The translations under genes were made by a program, and so were the position numbers. A DNA stretch of 49,885 bases from a virus. Each line of letters begins with the position of its first letter. The stretch's first letter is position 1. The stretch covers positions 1 through 49,885 of the IMG/VR virus record IMGVR_UViG_3300034121_001439; one strand, written 5' to 3'. Positions 43,609-49,885 of this stretch are shown piece by piece. Below the pieces are notes generated by a model. It did no database searches. It was not told the DNA's origin and saw only the letters and a list, made by a program, of their open reading frames with translations.

Positions 43609-45642
43609 ATGGCTAAAAAATATAACATATCGAGTAAAAGTATTAATGACTCTTTAGTTGGATTACAATTCGCATCCGATGGTGGAACTCCTTTATTTAC
43701 TTTAGGTAATTTTAAAGTTGAAACTACCTTTTCTGAAAAAGTGGATAAGACCTATAATGTAGGTACATCTTCAGAATATTACACATTAAATGATATCGGT
43801 GAGGTAAGTGAACAAGATAATATATTAAGAGATAATAAAACTACCTTAAAATTAAATCCTGATTTTACTAATCCTAAAAGTTATTCATATTTTGGTTCTT
43901 TAAAAGAATATTTTAGAGTTAATATTGAAGATATTATTAAGTCATGGCCAGCGTCAATTTATGTTGATAAAATTTTTAATACTATAACCGGTAATACTGT
44001 AGAAAATTATACTTATGATCCAATAACTAATAAATCAAATTATAAGGTTAATAATAATTTCTTCAATAATACTTTCGATATAAAATATAATATACAATTT
44101 AATGATAGTTCTGGTTTAGAAAATAAATTAAGAAATTTAAATGTAGAGTATAGTAGATATACCATTTCTTATGAAGGGAATGATTATCCATTAGTTAATT
44201 TCACTGGTTCTACTTTATTATCAAATGATTATGTTTACTTTCAAGTTGAAGGGAATCCTTTCCCATTAGCAACTGGTGGTACACTTTCAACTAATTACCA
44301 CGTTAAACCAAATTCAGTTGAAGTAGAAAATTTCTTCTCATCGTTAAGTGATCTACCTAACCAATTATTGAATAGATATATATACCCAACATATACTATT
44401 AATTTTAATTATTTAGATGATATGTCTGAAGGTTCATATGAAGTATATGTTAGTCGTTCTTTCACTTGGCCGGTAAATGATGGTTATAATTTAGATATCG
44501 TTACCGATTCATTTGATACTTACCTTACGACATTATATGAATTTTGTGCATATTTTGACGATAATGATACTAATATAATGAATAGGAGATTGGTAGCTGA
44601 ATCTATTAATAGATTAAATACTATCGTAAGAGGTGATGGGAGTGAAGATGAAAATGATGCGGAGAAAGTCTCTAAATTAATTAATATATATGGTAGAGAA
44701 TTTGATGAGGTTAAAAAATATATTGATGGATTATCTACTATTAGGACTGTTACTTATAACAAAAACGGTAATACACCGGATACTTTAGTTAAAGATAATG
44801 CTAAAACATTAGGTTGGACATTATTAAATCCGATGTCAGATGTAGATCTAATTTCTAGTTTCATACCTAATAAACCAACATATAGTGGTTTTAGTGTAAG
44901 TTATTCAACATACGATGCCGAAATTGAATTTTGGAGGAGATTAGTTGTCAATACATCACATTTATGGAGAAGTAAAGGTAGTAGGAAAGCGATTGAATTT
45001 ATATTCGATTTAATTGGTACACCTCAACAATTGGTTAGTTTTAATGAATATATCTATATGGCTAAAAAGTCTATGGATATAAATACATTTAAGTTAATAT
45101 TAAAAGAATTGACCGGTGATGATGATATAACAATTTATAATGTAGATGAAGATGGTTACCCTAAAATATTACCAGAAACACCTTATAATTACTACCAATC
45201 AAATGGTTTATGGTATAGGGAAACTAGTGGTAGTAAATCTACTTTAGATGTTTTAGAAGGTAATAATCCTCACATAGGACCTTATGATGGTGGTAATACA
45301 TATATTGAACAATTCAAATGTTTATTAGATACCTTTAGTGGTTATACTAATAATAATGGTAGATCAATTGAGATTACCAATGATTATATAGAGATAACAA
45401 ATCTATTTAAAAATTATTCAAATGGTTTAGTAAATAATTATAATGGGAATTTATATTTAGATATTTATGATATCAATGGTAAACCTAATATTTGTTTTGA
45501 TACGGTTGGGAGTCAAGTGATAACTAATCCTGACCCACAAAACATTATGAATATATGTGGCTGTCCTATTGACGTAACTGATAAGGCTTTAATGATAAAA
45601 ATAAATAGGGAAAAATACTATACTAAATCATTATACGAATAA
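43609..45642 (+). CDS. Tail/baseplate protein, gpI- or gp7-like
   Basis: 677 residues. The segment FWRRLVVNTSHLWRSKGSRK followed by AIEFIFDLIGTPQQLVSF (about residues 444-481) matches the 'l.....l.r.KGT..ai.fil...g' pattern of phage tail protein I and related wedge proteins such as T4 gp7, which link the baseplate to peripheral fibres. The N-terminal part (about 1-260) is beta-rich; SIEITNDYIEITNLFKNYSN lies near the C-terminus. Assignment is by motif and position and is tentative, since T4 gp7 itself is much longer (1032 residues). Confidence 0.6.
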   Translation: MAKKYNISSKSINDSLVGLQFASDGGTPLFTLGNFKVETTFSEKVDKTYNVGTSSEYYTLNDIGEVSEQDNILRDNKTTLKLNPDFTNPKSYSYFGSLKEYFRVNIEDIIKSWPASIYVDKIFNTITGNTVENYTYDPITNKSNYKVNNNFFNNTFDIKYNIQFNDSSGLENKLRNLNVEYSRYTISYEGNDYPLVNFTGSTLLSNDYVYFQVEGNPFPLATGGTLSTNYHVKPNSVEVENFFSSLSDLPNQLLNRYIYPTYTINFNYLDDMSEGSYEVYVSRSFTWPVNDGYNLDIVTDSFDTYLTTLYEFCAYFDDNDTNIMNRRLVAESINRLNTIVRGDGSEDENDAEKVSKLINIYGREFDEVKKYIDGLSTIRTVTYNKNGNTPDTLVKDNAKTLGWTLLNPMSDVDLISSFIPNKPTYSGFSVSYSTYDAEIEFWRRLVVNTSHLWRSKGSRKAIEFIFDLIGTPQQLVSFNEYIYMAKKSMDINTFKLILKELTGDDDITIYNVDEDGYPKILPETPYNYYQSNGLWYRETSGSKSTLDVLEGNNPHIGPYDGGNTYIEQFKCLLDTFSGYTNNNGRSIEITNDYIEITNLFKNYSNGLVNNYNGNLYLDIYDINGKPNICFDTVGSQVITNPDPQNIMNICGCPIDVTDKALMIKINREKYYTKSLYE

Positions 45643-45646
45643 TTTT

Positions 45647-48600
45647 ATGCAACCAACAGGATATAATAATAATGTGTGTCAAAGTAGTATTGTAAGAGAT
45701 ACTAATGGTGAAATCATTTTAAATAGTGATGGTACAGTTTCATTTACTAACGGTATATCGATAGTAACACCAACATTACAATGTTGTACGACTTATAGTA
45801 CTACTGAATTACCATTATCTTATTATGGTGGTAATTGTTATTGGGCGGATTATTCAAAATGTTCGACTGATAATGATGTTAAAGTGACTTTAGGTATTGA
45901 TGGTAATAATGGTATTTATTTATTGACCGGTACAAGTGAAAACTCTTATTTTCAAGTTGAATTTGATATGTTAATTAATTTTGATTCAACTATTTTCTTA
46001 ACATCTATAGAAAATAATGGTATATTAAATACTTTAAGTGGTTTTACTATTGATGCGTCAATTGAAACTGCCACTGGTCTTACACCGACAACATTACAGA
46101 CATATAGGTTCTTTAATTTTGATATTACAAAAAAACCGACAGGTATTTATTTTAATGGTCAAGAATCTTCTTACAATTCATTGATTAACCAAATTAGAAT
46201 AGAACTTGGTGATAATTGTGAAGTTTTAACTAATGAAACATTTGAAGCCAAATGGACGAATGTTAAATTCAGAATAAATGATTCAATTATAGGTAAAAAG
46301 ATAAAATTAGGTTTTATTTATAATAATTTACCAAGTGAATTTAATTTTTTGGTAGATAATATTAAAATAAATAAAGTATCATTAATAACGAATAAAGATA
46401 TTTTAAATATCACGAATTGCCCTGGTTTTGATTTAGATAAAATAGTTGATAATAAAAAATCTTGGACTGAGACAGATACTAAAGTAAAACGTGTAGTAAA
46501 TAATTTAGATTTTAGAGAGACATCTTATTATGAAAATGATAGTAGATTGTTGATAAATTCTAAAGAAATTGATTTAACTATAGATGTTTCTAAAGCGATA
46601 GATAATGATATTATGTGTTATATCGGTAAAAATGATTGTTTTTATACCGGTAATACAGGTACTACTATCATCGATGAATACTTAATTAATTATAAAGATG
46701 AAATTGATGTCATTGATGATGTCAATGAATTTAGGGATTTTGTTTTGACTAGGTTAATCGACCCTAAGAGTAGACAAGTAATTAGGTCTTACCCTCTTCT
46801 ACGTTATGTATTTGATAAATATTTAAATCTTTGTGGTTTAAATGGGTGTGAAGATTTAGGTAATCAGTATAATTACGATTCTTTAAATGACTTCATTAAG
46901 TTAATTGGTGATTACTGGATTAATTTGGTAGAACAATTTGTACCGTCAACAAGTTTATGGAAAGGTGCGACTAGATTCTATAGAAATAGTGTTTTTGATC
47001 AACCTAAATTTAAGTATAAAAATTATTCTTTATTAACTTGTAATCTGGATGAAATAATTAGTGGGGGTACTACTACGTGTGAAATTACTTATACACCTTT
47101 TTCATTGTTATCAATGGAAAATTTAAATACTAATTATAATTTTTATTTGAATAAAATTACTGAATGTTGGAATAATAGTTATACTACTTTACCACCAAGC
47201 GTTATCAATTCTATTAATAGTAGTGGTCATACTCTAAATTTAGCGACTATAAACTTAAGAGGAATTAGTTCTGGTAATACTGTATTTAATGAATTAATTT
47301 TAACTGGTAATACTATTGCGTCTATAACTGGTTTAACTTACAACCAATTATTAAGTAGTTTTGAGGATGGATTAAATAATGCCGGTTATAATGTATTTTA
47401 TGAAGGTGAAAATATCAGAGTAGTCAATACTGATGAAAATTATTGTGGTGAAGAATTAGATATTAAATTCTGTGTCGATCTGTCATTATCTTGTATTTCA
47501 GGGGGTACGACTTTAGGTTGTGTACCTTATTCTGAAATTGACGTATTAGATTTAGGTTATGGTACGAATGGTAAATATGCCGCATATTGTCCGGTTAATA
47601 ATTCACTTTATATAATAGATAGAAATCAAAATAATATTAAGGTTATTGTTGGTGAAAACAGTACGGTAGTTGCTACGATTAATGGTTATGGTACTTTAGC
47701 CGATATCGCTTATAACCCAATTAATAATTCAATGTATGTATTACAAACATCACCATTAGATATATTGGTGATAGATTGTACTACTAATATTATGACACCA
47801 TTCCAATTACCTAGTTATTTTTCATATAATGAGGCTATATTAGAACAATCTAGAATCATATATAATAGTACTGATAATAAAATGTATTGTAGTTATTATT
47901 ATGGTTTATTAGAAATTAACTGTTCAACTAATGATCCGTTGGATGTTGTTACGATAGAAAAACCATTTAATAGAACATATAATGGTTATCAAATGACTTA
48001 TTGTAGTTATAATAATTCAATTTATATAGCGAATGAAGATGGTGTTGTAGATTATGTAAGTAACGGTACATATAGTAGAAGTGGTATATACCCTTTACCT
48101 AATTTTAATAGAGGTATTGGTTATAATCCAACTAATAATACTTTATATTCAACTTCAATCACACCTGGTGCACCTATTACTTTAATTGATCCTACTAATA
48201 ATACAGTAAAAGGTATAATCCCTAATACAAATACATCACCTATTGGTGAAGTCATATATAGTCCTCTGAATGATGATATGATTATCGCTGGATATAATAA
48301 TGTTAATTTTAGTAGTATAGATGTTAATAATAATTTAACTAATAGAGGTAATTTAAGTAGTTTACGGATAGGTAATTTTATATATAATAGTACCGATGAA
48401 ATATTTTACGCCACGGTTAATAATGGTGATAGTTCAACTGTATCTATTATTTGTGTTGGTGAGAGTGGAATTAGTGGTACTGGTACTACGATAACAACAA
48501 ATTGTGAGACATGTACCCCATTATTTAGTAATACTTTTAGTGAAGTTATTAGTAGTGGTACAACAATTTTTGATAGTAGTAAATTAGTTGGTTATCAAAG

Positions 48601-48772
48601 TGATAATATTGAGGTCATAATTGAACCAATACTTTTAACACCACCAACTGGGTCTACACAAACTAATTGTATTGAAATAAGTAATAAAACTATATGTTCT
48701 AAAATATATATAAAAGAAATTGATGACGATGTTATGTATTACGGTACTTATCAGAATTTAAATAATGTTTAA
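45647..48772 (+). CDS. Large tail protein with a seven-repeat beta-propeller domain
   Basis: 1041 residues. The N-terminal 430 residues include lectin-like beta segments and cysteine pairs (TLQCCTTYSTTE). A central part has FIKLIGDYWINLVEQFVPST followed by SLWKGATRFYRN (about 424-455), the type of sequence that often joins baseplate and fibre. Residues about 640-940 hold seven repeats of the form 'Y.P.NN.[LM]Y........I.VI.......': AAYCPVNNSLYII, IAYNPINNSMYVL, IIYNSTDNKMYCS, MTYCSYNNSIYIA, IGYNPTNNTLYST, VIYSPLNDDMIIA, FIYNSTDEIFYAT. Seven blades fit a YVTN/NHL-like propeller, perhaps receptor-binding. Confidence 0.65.
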   Translation: MQPTGYNNNVCQSSIVRDTNGEIILNSDGTVSFTNGISIVTPTLQCCTTYSTTELPLSYYGGNCYWADYSKCSTDNDVKVTLGIDGNNGIYLLTGTSENSYFQVEFDMLINFDSTIFLTSIENNGILNTLSGFTIDASIETATGLTPTTLQTYRFFNFDITKKPTGIYFNGQESSYNSLINQIRIELGDNCEVLTNETFEAKWTNVKFRINDSIIGKKIKLGFIYNNLPSEFNFLVDNIKINKVSLITNKDILNITNCPGFDLDKIVDNKKSWTETDTKVKRVVNNLDFRETSYYENDSRLLINSKEIDLTIDVSKAIDNDIMCYIGKNDCFYTGNTGTTIIDEYLINYKDEIDVIDDVNEFRDFVLTRLIDPKSRQVIRSYPLLRYVFDKYLNLCGLNGCEDLGNQYNYDSLNDFIKLIGDYWINLVEQFVPSTSLWKGATRFYRNSVFDQPKFKYKNYSLLTCNLDEIISGGTTTCEITYTPFSLLSMENLNTNYNFYLNKITECWNNSYTTLPPSVINSINSSGHTLNLATINLRGISSGNTVFNELILTGNTIASITGLTYNQLLSSFEDGLNNAGYNVFYEGENIRVVNTDENYCGEELDIKFCVDLSLSCISGGTTLGCVPYSEIDVLDLGYGTNGKYAAYCPVNNSLYIIDRNQNNIKVIVGENSTVVATINGYGTLADIAYNPINNSMYVLQTSPLDILVIDCTTNIMTPFQLPSYFSYNEAILEQSRIIYNSTDNKMYCSYYYGLLEINCSTNDPLDVVTIEKPFNRTYNGYQMTYCSYNNSIYIANEDGVVDYVSNGTYSRSGIYPLPNFNRGIGYNPTNNTLYSTSITPGAPITLIDPTNNTVKGIIPNTNTSPIGEVIYSPLNDDMIIAGYNNVNFSSIDVNNNLTNRGNLSSLRIGNFIYNSTDEIFYATVNNGDSSTVSIICVGESGISGTGTTITTNCETCTPLFSNTFSEVISSGTTIFDSSKLVGYQSDNIEVIIEPILLTPPTGSTQTNCIEISNKTICSKIYIKEIDDDVMYYGTYQNLNNV

Positions 48773-48789
48773 AAATATAGGGAAATAAG

Positions 48790-49885
48790 ATGGACTTTAT
48801 AACTACAAATACTAATACAATTTTTCCTTTTATAACATCTAATAAACTAATAGATAATCAGATATTATTCGCACAAGGTACTTGGATTGATTTACCTAAT
48901 TATAAGAGTAGTTGGGTTGATTTTGGTGATGTTGTTGAAATAAATGAATTAACTGTACCAACATATTTTGGGAGGAATGAAATTACAAACATAGGTAATG
49001 ACTATACTTTAGAAAGTATTGATTTGAATATTAATGAAGAACTTAACTTTGATGTTAAACCTTATAATGTAGAAGATAAGACTAAAGTAATGAGGTCAAG
49101 TTTTTGTACGGTGATGACACCTGGTTATGATGTTTACCCAACCACTAAAATATATAGTGGATTAACTAGTGGGACTACCGGTGTGATTATTGTTAATAGT
49201 GGTGGTACACAAGATTTTACTTTCACATTCACCGCGAATACGAATGTATTTAGTGGATATAATGTAGATTTTAAATTTTCAATATACAAATATTACGATA
49301 TAAGAGAACAATTTTTAAAACCGGCGGTATATGATAGTCCATTAATAGAACATTCTACATTTGATTCATTAATGTCATTTACAACTAATTTAAATTTATT
49401 AAATTTTAACGATGGGGAATATTTGATAAAAGGGTATTATGTATATCCTAATTGTAACCCCATCGCGAATCTAATGGGACTTAAAGTTGATACAAGTAAT
49501 TTCACTGATGTTGGTAATAGTTATATCGAATATAACGATAATACCGATTGGTATTTCGCGTATTTAACTAAGGCCCCTAAACCAACCATTATCGGTGGTG
49601 TGACAACTACATCTAATAATGGTTCTTTAAAAGTAGAAACTTTACCGATTGTTACTAGTGCCACTACTTATTATGTTAGTTCAACACCTGTGGGTGATTT
49701 ACAAGTAAATGTGAATGGTGTTACCTTACAACCTGGAATTGATTATACATCGTATACGAATTATTTTACGTTATCATCTACATTATTAGATACTGACGTA
49801 TTAACAGTAATATATATTATTAATTCTACCGGTGTAGATAATAGTATAGAGACATATGTAGTACCAGAAATTATACCTTCAACCA
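48790..49885 (+). CDS. Unknown tail/fibre protein, truncated by the window end
   Basis: ATG at 48790, 17 bases after the preceding stop; the frame stays open for 365 codons to the last base. Begins MDFITTNTNTIFPFITSNKL. Beta-rich, low in charged residues, with segments such as DLQVNVNGVTLQPGIDYTSY followed by TNYFTLSSTLLDTDVLTVIY near the visible end. That type of sequence ('L.V.VNG....pg.DYt......itl...l...D.i.v.Y') is a common beta-module of phage tail fibre proteins. Probably a fibre or fibre-connector protein; the C-terminus is not visible. Confidence 0.6.
   Translation, partial: MDFITTNTNTIFPFITSNKLIDNQILFAQGTWIDLPNYKSSWVDFGDVVEINELTVPTYFGRNEITNIGNDYTLESIDLNINEELNFDVKPYNVEDKTKVMRSSFCTVMTPGYDVYPTTKIYSGLTSGTTGVIIVNSGGTQDFTFTFTANTNVFSGYNVDFKFSIYKYYDIREQFLKPAVYDSPLIEHSTFDSLMSFTTNLNLLNFNDGEYLIKGYYVYPNCNPIANLMGLKVDTSNFTDVGNSYIEYNDNTDWYFAYLTKAPKPTIIGGVTTTSNNGSLKVETLPIVTSATTYYVSSTPVGDLQVNVNGVTLQPGIDYTSYTNYFTLSSTLLDTDVLTVIYIINSTGVDNSIETYVVPEIIPST

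Noticed and set aside
1-49885. tRNA genes or an integration module
   Set aside because: No cloverleaf-like segment with T-loop consensus and no integrase or att-like repeat was noticed; a covariance search would be needed to exclude tRNAs fully.

Overview
This window is part of the genome of a large, strictly lytic-looking, contractile-tailed (T4-like) bacteriophage. It is AT-rich, densely packed and almost entirely on the + strand. A Bacteroidetes/Flavobacteria-type host is suggested by SprB-type repeats in a giant virion protein (34726-39369), by start regions that are A-rich rather than Shine-Dalgarno-like, and by a promoter with a TAnnTTTG -7 element (21041-21048) ahead of the replication genes. 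No integrase, tRNA, rRNA or CRISPR array was seen.

Layout. (1) 1-4835: C-terminus of the tail sheath, a small virion-type protein, and the tail tube gene (2620-3111) flanked on both sides by two paralogous free-standing endonuclease genes in opposite orientations. (2) 4882-18972: four unknown, probably virion-associated proteins, then a tail-assembly set: gp26-like protein, an overlapping gp51/chaperone-like ORF, tape measure, large baseplate protein, gp53/LysM-like wedge protein and a 1562-residue hub with a C-terminal M23 peptidase. (3) 19010-20982: four small unknown or structural-type proteins. (4) 21080-31929: replication/nucleotide cassette behind its own terminator and promoter: gp32-like ssDNA-binding protein, UvsX/RecA recombinase, FEN-family RNase H/5'-3' exonuclease, an unknown protein, DnaB/gp41 helicase, NrdB, and NrdA. 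(5) 32029-49885: second baseplate module (gp25, gp6, a membrane protein, the SprB-repeat protein, several unknown structural proteins, a gpI/gp7-like protein, a beta-propeller protein and a gene running off the end).

The outstanding feature is nrdA. The large subunit of ribonucleotide reductase is encoded in three separate pieces (27066-28667, 28698-29684, 31216-31929). Each break falls inside an intein: the first piece ends in an intein N-half, the middle piece starts with the matching C-half and ends with a second N-half, and the third starts with the second C-half. Two consecutive trans-splicing events would give an intact NrdA of about 805 residues (424+180+201). The first split lies directly after the active-site radical cysteine and the second in the conserved phosphate-binding loop. 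A Vsr-like EDxHD homing endonuclease gene sits between the halves of the second intein.

Other recurrent themes are long inverted repeats that cover or abut start codons (3142-3174, 8085-8145, 29691-29776, 34237-34300), a recurring ATATTTATA element just upstream of gene starts (candidate late promoter), a possible prohead-protease-like (L/I)-x-E motif near the N-terminus of several small proteins, and abrupt shifts in alanine codon choice within single genes, suggesting mosaic origin of domains.
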